From Pseudooceanicola nanhaiensis (GTDB lineage: Bacteria > Pseudomonadota > Alphaproteobacteria > Rhodobacterales > Rhodobacteraceae), in assembly GCF_020171315.1 (NCBI RefSeq), contig NZ_JAIUZP010000001.1, forward strand, positions 682,001 through 746,000: 64,000 nt of DNA, read 5' to 3'. Below are positions 28,323-37,131 of the stretch, piece after piece; the first letter of the stretch is position 1; every line of letters begins with the position of its first letter. A program made the translations under genes and the position numbers. The notes beneath the pieces are model-generated. The model was not told where the DNA came from, did no database searches, and saw nothing but the letters and a program-made list of their open reading frames with translations.

Positions 28323-29339
28323 ATGAAAAACCTTCTCACGGTCTCCCTCCTTGCCCTGACTGCCTCGGCAGCTGCCGCGCAGGCGGAAACGCTCACCATT
28401 TCGTGGTGGGGCTACAACGGCGACAAGCTCAACGCACTGCTGATCGAACCCTTCAAGGCCGAATGCGGCTGCGATGTGGTCTTCGAGACCGGCAACAACG
28501 CCGACCGCCTCGGCAAGCTGACCGCCCGCGGTGGCAAGGGCGTCGACCTGATTTACCTCACCGACAGCTACAGCCAGATCGGCATCGAGAACGGCGTCTT
28601 CCAGGAGTTCGACCGCTCCAAGCTGACCAACCTCGACGAGCTCTACGAAGTGGCTCGTGATCCGCAGGGCGGGTTCGGCCCGGCCTACACCGTGGGCCGC
28701 ATCGGCATCGTCTACGACGCCGACAGCGTCGAGCCGATCACCTCGTGGAGCGACCTGTGGCGGGCAGACCTGGCCGGCAAGCTGTCGCTGCCGAACATCA
28801 CCACCACCGCGGGCCCGATGGTCGTCGTGCGCGCCGGTGACATTGCAGGCACCGACGCCTACGAGGATGCCGACCCGGCCTTCGCCAAGATCGAAGAGCT
28901 GAAGCCGAACGTGGTGAAGAACTACAACACCGGCTCCGAGATGGTGAACCTTGCCTCCACCGGCGAGATCTCGGTGACCATGACGCAGGACTTCACCCTG
29001 CGCTCGCTGAAAGAGGCCGTGCCGGGCATGACCTGGGCCACGCTGGACGATGGCGACATCGCGGTGCTGAACACCGTGAACATCCCCACCGGCGCCGAGA
29101 ACCCCGAACTGGCCTACAAGTTCGTCGACTTCCTGCTGTCGCACGACGTGCAACAGGCACTGGCCGCGGCCGGTGTCGATGCGCCGATCAACAGCACCGT
29201 GGAACTGGCGCCGGAACAGGCCGCCATGTGGACCTACGGCGAAGAGGCGATCAACAGCCTGAACAAGATGGACTACGCCAAGATGAACGCGGCCAAGACC
29301 GAATGGATCGACCGCTGGAACGAAATCTTCGGCATGTAA
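28323..29339 (+). CDS. Periplasmic binding protein of a PotD-like ABC importer
   Basis: A 338-residue binding protein with a Sec signal (about 1-21, ending AAAAQA) and a spermidine/putrescine-type fold (TISWWGYNGDKLNALLIEPF, GGKGVDLIYLTDSYSQIG). It heads an operon with two permeases and an ATPase of the PotABC type. Downstream are a nucleoside hydrolase and two deaminases, so the ligand may be a purine nucleoside or base instead of a polyamine; this is inferred from context. A stem-loop after the gene probably boosts its expression over the permeases. Confidence 0.85.
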   Translation: MKNLLTVSLLALTASAAAAQAETLTISWWGYNGDKLNALLIEPFKAECGCDVVFETGNNADRLGKLTARGGKGVDLIYLTDSYSQIGIENGVFQEFDRSKLTNLDELYEVARDPQGGFGPAYTVGRIGIVYDADSVEPITSWSDLWRADLAGKLSLPNITTTAGPMVVVRAGDIAGTDAYEDADPAFAKIEELKPNVVKNYNTGSEMVNLASTGEISVTMTQDFTLRSLKEAVPGMTWATLDDGDIAVLNTVNIPTGAENPELAYKFVDFLLSHDVQQALAAAGVDAPINSTVELAPEQAAMWTYGEEAINSLNKMDYAKMNAAKTEWIDRWNEIFGM

Positions 29340-29366
29340 TCCGGGCACAATTCGCCTAGACTAACC

Positions 29367-29393
29367 GGGCACGGCGTTTCCAGCGCCGTGCCC
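29367..29393 (+). terminator. Intercistronic hairpin after the binding-protein gene
   Basis: A perfect 10-base-pair stem (29367-29376 with 29384-29393) with a 7-base loop and only a weak T-rich tail. It lies between binding protein and permease genes, a common place for partial terminators that set higher binding protein levels. Confidence 0.75.
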
Positions 29394-29430
29394 TTCGCTC
29401 TTGATACGAAGACCAAGAAAGGCACCCCCA

Positions 29431-30258
29431 ATGCCTCGCAAGCTGCGGCCATGGCTCCTGTCCGCTCCGGCGCTCCTGCTGGTGCTGCTGTTCCTCGGCC
29501 TGCCGGTGCTCTCGACACTGGCCACCACCTTCGGCGACCCCAAGGGGCCGCTGGCGCAATATGCCACCTTCTTCAACTCGCGCTTCCGGATGACCGTGCT
29601 CTGGCGCACGATGGAGGTGGCGCTGATCACCACCGCCGTCTCGGTCGTGGTGGGCTTCATCACCGCATGGGTGGTGGCACAGGCCCCTGCCCGGATGAAG
29701 AGCCTGCTGATCATCGCCGCCGTCTTCCCGCTGCTGACCGGCGTCGTCGTGCGCAGCTTTGCCTGGCTGGTGATCCTCGGCAAGAACGGCATCCTGAACG
29801 ATTTCCTGCTCTGGATCGGGGTGATCAGCGAGCCGCTGTCGATGCTCTACACCAAGGGTTCGGTCATCGTGGCGATGATCTACCTCTTCGTGCCGCTGAT
29901 GATCCTGACCCTCGTGGGCGTGCTGGAAGGCATCCCGCAGGACCTGACCGATGCGGCCGCCAGCCTGGGCGCCAAGCCCGGCGCGGCCTTCCGTCAGGTG
30001 GTGCTGCCGCTGGCGGTGCCCGGCCTGATCGTGGGCTCGGTCCTCGTCTTCACGGGCTCCTTCACCTCCTACGCCACGCCGCAGCTTCTGGGCGGCGAGG
30101 GGCAGATGATGATGGGCACCTTCCTCTACCAGCGGGCCATGGTCACCTTCGACTGGGTCGGCGCCTCGACCATCGCCGCCGTCATGGTGGTGGTGACCCT
30201 GACCACCGTGCTGATCATGTCCAAGATCGCGCGCCGCGTGAACCCGATGGCGGGGTGA
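29431..30258 (+). CDS. ABC importer permease, PotB type
   Basis: A 275-residue permease with six helices. The first (LLSAPALLLVLLFLGLPVLSTLATTF) leads into the periplasmic loop typical of PotB. The EAA loop reads DAAASLGAKPGAAFRQVVLPLAVPGL near residue 175. Start at ATG 29431. It overlaps nothing but is four bases from the next permease. Substrate as for the operon: polyamine-type architecture, purine-related context. Confidence 0.88.
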   Translation: MPRKLRPWLLSAPALLLVLLFLGLPVLSTLATTFGDPKGPLAQYATFFNSRFRMTVLWRTMEVALITTAVSVVVGFITAWVVAQAPARMKSLLIIAAVFPLLTGVVVRSFAWLVILGKNGILNDFLLWIGVISEPLSMLYTKGSVIVAMIYLFVPLMILTLVGVLEGIPQDLTDAAASLGAKPGAAFRQVVLPLAVPGLIVGSVLVFTGSFTSYATPQLLGGEGQMMMGTFLYQRAMVTFDWVGASTIAAVMVVVTLTTVLIMSKIARRVNPMAG

Positions 30259-30262
30259 GAGC

Positions 30263-31051
30263 ATGAAACAACGTATCCATCCCCTCCTGATCGCCTTCGC
30301 GGTGCTGGTCTTCTTCTTCCTGCTGGGGCCGCTGGTGATCATCCTCGGCTCGGCCGTGTCGGACACCAACTACCTGACCTTCCCGCCGCAGGGGCTGACC
30401 CTGCGCTGGTTCACCAACATCTTCGAGATCTCGGCCTTCGTGCGCACCATGAAGACCAGCTTCCTGCTGGCGGTGGGGGGCACGGCGCTCTCCATGGCGA
30501 TCGGCATCCCGGCGGCCTATGCGCTGGCGCGGTTCCGGTTCCAGCTGCCCGCCTTCCTCGGCAACATCTACGTGCTGCCGATCCTGATCCCCGAGATCGT
30601 GCTGGGCTTCTCGCTGATGAAGACCGTGGCCATCGGGGCCGATGTCCCGATCATGCTGGCGCTGCTGCTGGGCCACGCGCTGATCGTGCTGCCCTATTGC
30701 GTGCGCGTCGTGGGCGCCTCGCTGAACTCCTTCGACTTCTCGATCGAGGAGGCGGCCGTCTCGCTCGGCTGCCCCCGGTGGAAGGCCTTCTTCACCGTGG
30801 TGCTGCCCAACGTCCGCGCGGGCATCATCGCGGGGTTCATCCTCGCCTTCATCACCTCCCTCAATGACGTCTCGGTCTCGATCTTCCTGACCGGCCCCGG
30901 CGTCTCCACCCTGCCGATCCAGCTTCTGGCCCATATGGAGCAGTTCTTCGACCCGACGATCGCGTCGGTCTCGGTTCTGCTCATGGGCGTGACCGTGGCC
31001 GTCATGGCCATTGTCGAGCGCACGCTCGGCCTGACTTTCCTGACAAAGTGA
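30263..31051 (+). CDS. ABC importer permease, PotC type
   Basis: A 262-residue permease with six helices and an EAA loop EEAAVSLGCPRWKAFFTVVLPNVRAGI near residue 155. PotC-like features include NYLTFPPQGLTLRWFTNI after the first helix and the conserved FITSLNDVSVSIFLTGPG. It pairs with the PotB-like gene four bases upstream; the ATPase gene follows 13 bases downstream. Confidence 0.88.
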   Translation: MKQRIHPLLIAFAVLVFFFLLGPLVIILGSAVSDTNYLTFPPQGLTLRWFTNIFEISAFVRTMKTSFLLAVGGTALSMAIGIPAAYALARFRFQLPAFLGNIYVLPILIPEIVLGFSLMKTVAIGADVPIMLALLLGHALIVLPYCVRVVGASLNSFDFSIEEAAVSLGCPRWKAFFTVVLPNVRAGIIAGFILAFITSLNDVSVSIFLTGPGVSTLPIQLLAHMEQFFDPTIASVSVLLMGVTVAVMAIVERTLGLTFLTK

Positions 31052-31064
31052 TGGGCGTTACCAC

Positions 31065-32126
31065 ATGACCGTCTCCCTCTCTCTCGACAACGTCACCGCC
31101 CACTACGGCAGCACCAAGGTGCTGGAAGACCTCTCGCTCCACGTGGGCGAGGGCGAGCTGGTCTCGCTTCTGGGCTCCTCCGGTTGCGGCAAGACCACCA
31201 CGCTGCGCCTCGTGGCGGGCTTCCTTGAGCCGACCTCGGGCAGCATCAAGCTGGGCGAGCGTGACCTGACCCGCCTGCCGGCGCACGCCCGCAACATCGG
31301 GCTGGTGTTCCAGACCTACGCGCTCTTCCCGCATCTGACCGTGCGCGACAACGTGGCCTTCGGCCTGAAGCAGCGTAACGTGGGCGCGGCGGACCGCCGC
31401 AAACGCGCCGACGACATGATCGAGCGTGTCGGCCTCGGCCACCTCGCCGACCGGCACCCGGCCAACCTCTCGGGCGGTCAGCGTCAGCGGGTGGCCCTTG
31501 CCCGGGCCCTCGTGATCGAGCCGCCGCTGCTAATGTTCGACGAGCCGCTCTCGAACCTCGACGCCAAGCTGCGGGTCGACATGCGGGTCGAGATCCGCCG
31601 CCTGCAACAGGCCAACGGCACCACCGCGCTCTACGTCACCCACGATCAGGAAGAGGCCTTCAGCATCTCCGACCGTGTGGCGATCATGAACGCGGGCAAG
31701 ATCATGCAGCTGGACACGCCCGAGGTGCTCTACTCCCGTCCCGCCAACGCCTTCGTGGCGGATTTCGTGGGCTTCGAGAACATGATCCCCATGCGCGCGA
31801 TCTCCGAGGCCGGCGATGCCGTGCGGGCCGAAATGGCCGGCGGCGCGACCATCGACCTGCCCAAGGACAAGTTCACCGTGCCCGCGCAGGACTTCATCCT
31901 CGCGACCCGGCCCGAGGGTCTGCTGGTGGCGGCAGAGGGGCAGGGCGTGCCGACCAAGCTGGGCCTGCGCACCTACCTTGGCCGCGCCTACCAGTACCAG
32001 TGCGATACGCCGGCGGGCGAGATCAAGGCCAACGGCCCGCTCTCGCAGCCCTTCGAAAGCGGCAGCGCCGCCGTGCTGGTGCCCCAGCCCGAGCAATGCT
32101 GCCTGCTGCCGACGGAGGCCGCGTGA
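31065..32126 (+). CDS. ABC importer ATPase, PotA type
   Basis: A 353-residue ATPase: Walker A GSSGCGKTT (near 37), Q-loop FQTYALFPHLTV, signature LSGGQRQRVALARAL (near 133), Walker B LLMFDEPLSNLD and the switch VTHDQEEA. A C-terminal TOBE-like regulatory domain covers about 240-353. It belongs to the PotA/CysA/MalK group. Its stop overlaps the GTG of the amidohydrolase gene (GTGA), which ties transport to catabolism. Confidence 0.93.
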   Translation: MTVSLSLDNVTAHYGSTKVLEDLSLHVGEGELVSLLGSSGCGKTTTLRLVAGFLEPTSGSIKLGERDLTRLPAHARNIGLVFQTYALFPHLTVRDNVAFGLKQRNVGAADRRKRADDMIERVGLGHLADRHPANLSGGQRQRVALARALVIEPPLLMFDEPLSNLDAKLRVDMRVEIRRLQQANGTTALYVTHDQEEAFSISDRVAIMNAGKIMQLDTPEVLYSRPANAFVADFVGFENMIPMRAISEAGDAVRAEMAGGATIDLPKDKFTVPAQDFILATRPEGLLVAAEGQGVPTKLGLRTYLGRAYQYQCDTPAGEIKANGPLSQPFESGSAAVLVPQPEQCCLLPTEAA

Positions 32127-33442
32127 CCCTTCTGACCAACGCCCGCATCCTGACCATGGATGCGGGCCTGACGGAGCACGAGGCCGGCTGGCTTCACATC
32201 GAGGGCGACCGGATCGTCGCCCTCGGCTCCGGCACTCCGCCTTCGGATGTTCCTGAGGGCGAACGGCAGGACATGGGCGGTGACCTGATCCTGCCCGGCA
32301 TGGTCAACCCGCATTGCCACATGCCCATGACGCTGTTCCGGGGTCTGGGCGAGGACGTGGACGACCGGCTCTTCCGCTATATCCTGCCGCTGGAACGCGC
32401 CCTCGTGGATGCCGAGGTGGTGGAGATCGGATCGCGCCTCGCCGCGCTGGAGATGATCCGCGGCGGCGTGACCACGGTGGCCGACATGTACTACTTCGAG
32501 GACCGCATCGGCGCGGTGCTGAACGAGGCGGGGATGCGCGGTGTTCTGGGCCAGACGCTGGCCGATTTCGCTGCCCCCGATCACGGCTCGATGGACGAGG
32601 GCTTTGCCCGGCTCGATGCGCTTGCCGACCTCTATGCCGATCACCCGCTGATCACTGCCTCCGCCGCGCCCCATGCTCCCTATTCCACGGGGCTCGAGAC
32701 GATGACCCGCGTGGCCGCATGGAACGCGGACAAGGGCCTGCCGGTGCAGATGCATCTGGCCGAGACCAAGCCCGAACTGGAGTGGGCCGAGAAAACCCAC
32801 GGCTGCACCACGGTCGAGGTCGCGGATCGTGCGGGCCTGCTGACGCCGCACCTCGTGGCCGCGCATTGCATGTATCCGACCGGGGCCGACATGGATCTGA
32901 TGGCCGAACGCGGCGTGAACGTGGCCTACAACGCGCGCTCCAACGGCAAGGCCGGGCGGGGCGTGGCCCCGATCACCGCCCTGCGCGCGCGGGGCATCAA
33001 GGTGGGCATCGCCACCGACGGGCCGATGTCGGGCAATACGCTCGACCTCTTCAGCCAGTTCGGCCCGGCGACCATGTTCCAGAAGATCGCCGCCGGCACC
33101 CGGGGCGCGCTGCCCTGTGTTGACGTGATCCGCATGGCCACGATCGAGGGCGCGGCGACGCTGGGAATGGCCGACAGCATCGGCTCTCTCGAACCCGGCA
33201 AGCAGGCGGATCTGATCCGCATCTCGCTGGACGATCCGCGCCTGCACCCGATCTACGACATCTATTCCATGCTCACCTATGCCACGATGCCGTCAGACGT
33301 GCGCGCGACCATGGTCGCGGGCCGCTGGCTGATGCAGGACCGTGCAGTCACGACGGTGGAGGGGCCCAAGGCCCTCGCCGATGCGTTGCAGGTCGCGCGC
33401 CGCTTCAAGGCGCGGATCGTGGAAATCGACAAGACCACTTGA
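32123..33442 (+). CDS. Amidohydrolase, purine/SAH-MTA deaminase-like
   Basis: A 439-residue member of the amidohydrolase family (SsnA/MtaD/TrzN branch). Metal ligands are visible: the HxH in NPHCHMPM (near 62), His in MHLAET (near 211), His in AAHCM (near 249) and Asp in ATDGPMSGN (near 299). Relatives deaminate S-adenosylhomocysteine, methylthioadenosine, adenosine or guanine. The neighbours favour an aminopurine nucleoside or base. Start is GTG at 32123 with a GTGA overlap. Confidence 0.85.
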   Translation: MTLLTNARILTMDAGLTEHEAGWLHIEGDRIVALGSGTPPSDVPEGERQDMGGDLILPGMVNPHCHMPMTLFRGLGEDVDDRLFRYILPLERALVDAEVVEIGSRLAALEMIRGGVTTVADMYYFEDRIGAVLNEAGMRGVLGQTLADFAAPDHGSMDEGFARLDALADLYADHPLITASAAPHAPYSTGLETMTRVAAWNADKGLPVQMHLAETKPELEWAEKTHGCTTVEVADRAGLLTPHLVAAHCMYPTGADMDLMAERGVNVAYNARSNGKAGRGVAPITALRARGIKVGIATDGPMSGNTLDLFSQFGPATMFQKIAAGTRGALPCVDVIRMATIEGAATLGMADSIGSLEPGKQADLIRISLDDPRLHPIYDIYSMLTYATMPSDVRATMVAGRWLMQDRAVTTVEGPKALADALQVARRFKARIVEIDKTT

Positions 33443-33451
33443 GGGAAGACC

Positions 33452-34351
33452 ATGCCCGCCATCATCGACACGGACCCCGGCATCGACGACGCGATTGCCA
33501 TCCTCCACGCCCTGCGGGTGCCCGATCTGGACATCCTCGCGCTGACCACCGTGGCGGGCAATATCGGCCTCTCGGTCACCACCGGCAACGCGGGCCGCAT
33601 CGTGGCCTGCGCGGGCGTGCCCACGCCGGTGCACGCGGGCGCTGCCGCACCGCTGGGGCGCGAGCCGCGGCCTGAGACCGGGGTGCATGGCACCGATGGT
33701 TTGGGCGGCGTGACCTTCCCCGCGCCTCTGGCAGCGCCTGCGAGCGCTGATGCCGTGGCCTATATGGCGCAGGCGCTGATGGCAGCGGAGGCGAAGACCA
33801 TCGACCTGCTCTGCCTCGCGCCGCTGACCAACGTGGCGCTGCTGCTGCGTCACCATCCCGAGGCCGCCGCCCGCATCCGCCGCATCATCGCCATGGGCGG
33901 CGCGGTGGATGAGCCGGGAAACATGGGCGCGGACAAGCGGGCCGAGTTCAACCTCGCCCATGATCCCGAGGCGGCGGCAGAGGTGCTGCACGCGGGGCTC
34001 GACCTTGTGCTGATCCCGCTGGATGCCACCCGCCAGTTCCGCGCCAACGCCGAATTCATCGCCCGCCTGCGCGAGGTGGGCACCGCGCCTGCCGTCGCCT
34101 GCGCCGATCTGATCGAGGCCTATTTCGCCCAGACCGAGGCGCAGACGCAGGTCCGCGAAAGCCGCCCGCTGCACGATCCCTGCGTGCCGCTCTACGCGCT
34201 GCACCCCGATCTCTTCCGGCTTGAGACGCGGTCGCTTCAGGTGGAGCTGGACAGCGGCGCCCTCGTGCCCGGCCCCTACCAGATGCAGGTGGCCATGGGC
34301 GTCGATGCCGACTTGCTGCGCGATGCGCTTGCGGAGGGGCTAGCATGCTGA
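33452..34351 (+). CDS. Nucleoside hydrolase (IU-NH family)
   Basis: A 299-residue inosine/uridine-preferring nucleoside hydrolase. The calcium motif IDTDPGIDDA lies at residues 5-14, and the later Asp/His ligands are in VHGTDGLGG and HDPCVPLYAL. It cleaves nucleosides to ribose and free base. It comes nine bases after the deaminase and overlaps the adenine deaminase gene by seven bases, so hydrolysis and base deamination are co-expressed. Confidence 0.93.
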   Translation: MPAIIDTDPGIDDAIAILHALRVPDLDILALTTVAGNIGLSVTTGNAGRIVACAGVPTPVHAGAAAPLGREPRPETGVHGTDGLGGVTFPAPLAAPASADAVAYMAQALMAAEAKTIDLLCLAPLTNVALLLRHHPEAAARIRRIIAMGGAVDEPGNMGADKRAEFNLAHDPEAAAEVLHAGLDLVLIPLDATRQFRANAEFIARLREVGTAPAVACADLIEAYFAQTEAQTQVRESRPLHDPCVPLYALHPDLFRLETRSLQVELDSGALVPGPYQMQVAMGVDADLLRDALAEGLAC

Positions 34352-36192
34352 AGGACATCACCGCCGCCAACGAGGCTGATCTGCGCCGCGAGTTGATCGA
34401 GGTCGCCCTGCTGCGCCGCCCGGCGGATACGCTGATGCGGGTGGGGGCGCTGCTGGACACCAACACCGGGCTCTGGCGCGAGGACATGGAGCTGGCGCTC
34501 TACGGCGGGCGCATCGCCTATGTCGGTCCGCGCGGCTCCTACCGGGGCGATGCGGCGGGGACGGTGGACAAATCCTCGCTGCTGGCGGTGCCGGGTCTGG
34601 GCGAGGTGCACAAGCACATCGAAAGCTCGCACGTCACGCCGGAATACGAGGCGGCGCTGGTGATCCCGCGCGGCAACACATGGACCTGCGAGGCCAGCCA
34701 CGAGTTTTCCAACGTGGTGCCCGACCGCACGCTCGACTTCTGGCTGGCGCCGCGCCGGGCCGGATCGCCGCTGAAGATCTTCCCGCTGCCCGGTTCCGCC
34801 GTGCCGCCGACCGCGTGGGAACATGGCGCGCATCTGGAGGGCGTGGACCAGACCCGCTTCCTGAGCGAGAGCCTCGCCTGTCCGGGCCTCGACGAGGTGA
34901 TGGACTGGCCCGCCGTGCGCGACCGCGACAACCCGGCCCATGACCGGCTGTGGTCGATGATCCGGGCCACATGGGAGGCCCGCGCCGTGGTCGAGGGCCA
35001 TGCCGCCGGCATCCGCGACCTGCCCAACATCAACGCTTTCGCCGCCTCGGGCATCGCCTCGGATCACGAGGCCTGGACGCCCGAGGAGGCCTTCGACAAG
35101 TTGCAGGCCGGGCTCTTCGTCGAGATCCGCATCCACACCGGGCCCGAGATCATCAAGGGCCTGCTGGAGATGGGCCTGACCGACTGGAGCCAGGTGGCGC
35201 TTGCCACCGACGACCGCCCCGCGCAGGAGGTGCTGGCCACCGGCGCGACCGACCGCAACGTGCGCATGGCGATCGAGGCCGGGCTGTCCCCCGAACAGGC
35301 GATCCAGCTGGTGACGATCAACCCGGCCCGCCACATGCGGCTGACGCCCTGGGTCGGATCGCTGGCGCCGGGGCGGTTTGCCGATATCGTGCTGCTGTCC
35401 GATCCGGAAAAATTCGTGATCGAGGAAGTCTGGGCCGAGGGGCGCCGCGCCTCCAAGGGCGCCGACTACCTGCTGCGGGTGCCGCAGATCGACTGGCCCG
35501 CCTGGGCGACGCAGAGCGTGAACATCGGCCGCTCCCTGACGGCCGGGGATTTCGTGATCCCCGCAGAGCCGGGCCGCGAGACGATGCAGGCCGCCGTCCT
35601 GCGCCCCTTCCACTGGACCGACGATTTCCTGACCTTCGAGATGCCGGTGGCCGAGGGCGCGGTGCAGCGCGACGCGGATCGCAACCTGACCAAGTTCGCC
35701 ATCGTGGATCGCTACTCGGGGCAGGGGGCGGTGTCGAAGATGTTCTGGCTCGGCTGCGGCCCGCGGGACGCGGATACGGCGCTCTGCTGCTCCATGGCCC
35801 ATGACAAGCATAACATCTGGTGTGTCGGCTCCTCCGACGCTGCCATGGCGCAGGCGGTGAATGCTTGTGCCGAGATGGGCGGCGGCTGGGTGCTGGTGCA
35901 TCGCGGCGACGTGGTGGCAAGCGTGCGCTATGAAGTCGCGGGCCTGATGACCGCACGCCCGGCGCAGGCGCTCGCCGCCGATATGGAGGCGCTCTATGCC
36001 GCGGGCGCAGAGGTGGAGTGGATGTTCGAACCCTCCTTCCACCCCCGCTGGGCCGCAGGCTTCCCGGAACGGCTGGCCTTTGCCACGCTGACCTGTTCGC
36101 CGTGGCGCTGGAACCTCGTGGCGCCGTCGGACCATGCCCCGCAGGGCCTCGTTCAGGTGCAGACCGGCGAGACCCATCCGGTGGTCTGGTAA
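34345..36192 (+). CDS. Adenine deaminase (Ade/AdeC family)
   Basis: A 615-residue adenine deaminase. Metal-binding stretches typical of the family are VHKHIESSHVTP (near 91), VVEGHAAGIRDLPNINAF (near 214), GIASDHEAW (near 236) and ATDDRP (near 288). The C-terminal domain (about 410-615) ends GLVQVQTGETHPVVW. It converts adenine to hypoxanthine and ammonia. With the nucleoside hydrolase and the ABC importer it forms a short purine salvage or nitrogen-scavenging route. Last gene of the operon. Confidence 0.92.
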   Translation: MLKDITAANEADLRRELIEVALLRRPADTLMRVGALLDTNTGLWREDMELALYGGRIAYVGPRGSYRGDAAGTVDKSSLLAVPGLGEVHKHIESSHVTPEYEAALVIPRGNTWTCEASHEFSNVVPDRTLDFWLAPRRAGSPLKIFPLPGSAVPPTAWEHGAHLEGVDQTRFLSESLACPGLDEVMDWPAVRDRDNPAHDRLWSMIRATWEARAVVEGHAAGIRDLPNINAFAASGIASDHEAWTPEEAFDKLQAGLFVEIRIHTGPEIIKGLLEMGLTDWSQVALATDDRPAQEVLATGATDRNVRMAIEAGLSPEQAIQLVTINPARHMRLTPWVGSLAPGRFADIVLLSDPEKFVIEEVWAEGRRASKGADYLLRVPQIDWPAWATQSVNIGRSLTAGDFVIPAEPGRETMQAAVLRPFHWTDDFLTFEMPVAEGAVQRDADRNLTKFAIVDRYSGQGAVSKMFWLGCGPRDADTALCCSMAHDKHNIWCVGSSDAAMAQAVNACAEMGGGWVLVHRGDVVASVRYEVAGLMTARPAQALAADMEALYAAGAEVEWMFEPSFHPRWAAGFPERLAFATLTCSPWRWNLVAPSDHAPQGLVQVQTGETHPVVW

Positions 36193-36271
36193 ACGCTCTT
36201 TCCGGGATGCCAATTCAGTGACCAACCTCCGCCTCAGACCCTGAGGCGGACGCCTGCGCGCCTTTGGCGGA

Positions 36272-36310
36272 TTGACGGGCGAGTTAATAATTCACAGAAT
36301 AGGAATTATT
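36272..36310 (+). promoter_or_regulatory. Promoter and palindromic operator of the NsrR-like gene
   Basis: AATAATTC (36286-36293) and GAATTATT (36303-36310) form a perfect inverted repeat with a 9-base spacer. It covers a promoter with -35 TTGACG (36272-36277) and -10 CAGAAT (36295-36300), 17 bases apart. The start codon is 20 bases downstream. Self-repression by the Rrf2 protein is the likely reading, by inference. Confidence 0.6.
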
Positions 36311-36330
36311 TGCACGCAGTTGATATCACC

Positions 36331-36840
36331 ATGCATCTCTCGAAGTTCACCGACTACGCCCTGCGCGTCTGCCTCTATCTGGGCGCCCATCCCGAGCGGC
36401 TGGTGCCGATCTCGGAAATGGCGCGTGCGCACGACCTGTCGCAGTCGAATCTCATGAAAGTGGTGCACCAGCTGGTCGAAGGCGGCTTCCTCAGTTCCAC
36501 GCGCGGGCGCTCCGGCGGCATTCGCCTTGCCCGTCCCGCCGAGGAAATCCGGCTGGGCGCCGTGGCGCGCTACATGGAAAGCGACGGGGCGATGGTCGAT
36601 TGCTCCTCCTGTATCCTGCGCGGCTCCTGCGGGCTGGTGCCTGCGCTGCACGAGGCGCGGATGGCCTTCTTCGCGGTGCTGGACAGCCAGACGCTGGACC
36701 GGGCGGTGAAATCTCATCCCCGGATGCTGCCGATCCTGCGCTCGGCCGCCGACAAGCAGGGCAGCGGCGCCTGTGGTGCCGCGCCCGCTACGGCACCGGC
36801 GCGCCCGCGCCGGGTCGAGGACCCCACCCCGGTCAAGTGA
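36331..36840 (+). CDS. Rrf2-family regulator, NsrR-like
   Basis: A 169-residue regulator with an N-terminal winged helix (MHLSKFTDYALRVCLYL ... SQSNLMKVVHQLVEGGFL) and three iron-sulfur cysteines at 91, 94 and 100 followed by GLVPALHEA. Asp8 is present, which is a cluster ligand in NsrR. NsrR proteins hold a [4Fe-4S] cluster that nitric oxide destroys. The spacing C-x2-C-x5-C differs from the usual first interval. It stands between the purine operon and nirB, and NO control of nitrite assimilation is plausible. ATG 36331 chosen over TTG 36310, which lies inside the operator. Confidence 0.8.
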   Translation: MHLSKFTDYALRVCLYLGAHPERLVPISEMARAHDLSQSNLMKVVHQLVEGGFLSSTRGRSGGIRLARPAEEIRLGAVARYMESDGAMVDCSSCILRGSCGLVPALHEARMAFFAVLDSQTLDRAVKSHPRMLPILRSAADKQGSGACGAAPATAPARPRRVEDPTPVK

Positions 36841-37131
36841 GTCGCCCCGGATGCGTCGGACCCCGCCTATGAGTCGGGGCCGACTCACGCGCCGACTCGG
36901 CCCTTTCACGACAGTCTGACAGCCGATGCTGCCTGCGCGGGGCAGGGGCGCGGGGGGGCTGATCGCCCGCGCCATTCCACCAGTGCTGGCCGGACGGGCG
37001 GGGTTTTCCGGCGTTTGATCAAAATTTGACCGCAATTCGTACGCTTTCCGCGGCGGCACCGAAATTTCACGCCGCAACTGCACATGACGCTTGTGCGAAA
37101 ATACATGCTATGTCATTGCATGTATCAATCG
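36841..37131 (+). promoter_or_regulatory. nirB upstream region with two inverted repeats
   Basis: First, an 18-base palindrome TGAGTCGG-GG-CCGACTCA (36870-36887) with an extra half-site CCGACTC at 36892; it may be a hairpin ending the regulator transcript. Second, ATACATGC (37101-37108) and GCATGTAT (37118-37125) with a 9-base spacer, just before the leader hairpins and so close to the likely transcription start. No sigma-54 type -24/-12 element was found. The binding proteins are unknown. Confidence 0.5.

Noticed and set aside
37014-37023. TTTGATCAAA as an FNR/NnrR box before nirB
   Set aside because: The half-sites touch without the required spacer; it is just a short palindrome.
37080-37096. 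GCAC-N9-GTGC as an NtrC site
   Set aside because: Spacing is two bases longer than the NtrC consensus, and no -24/-12 promoter was found.
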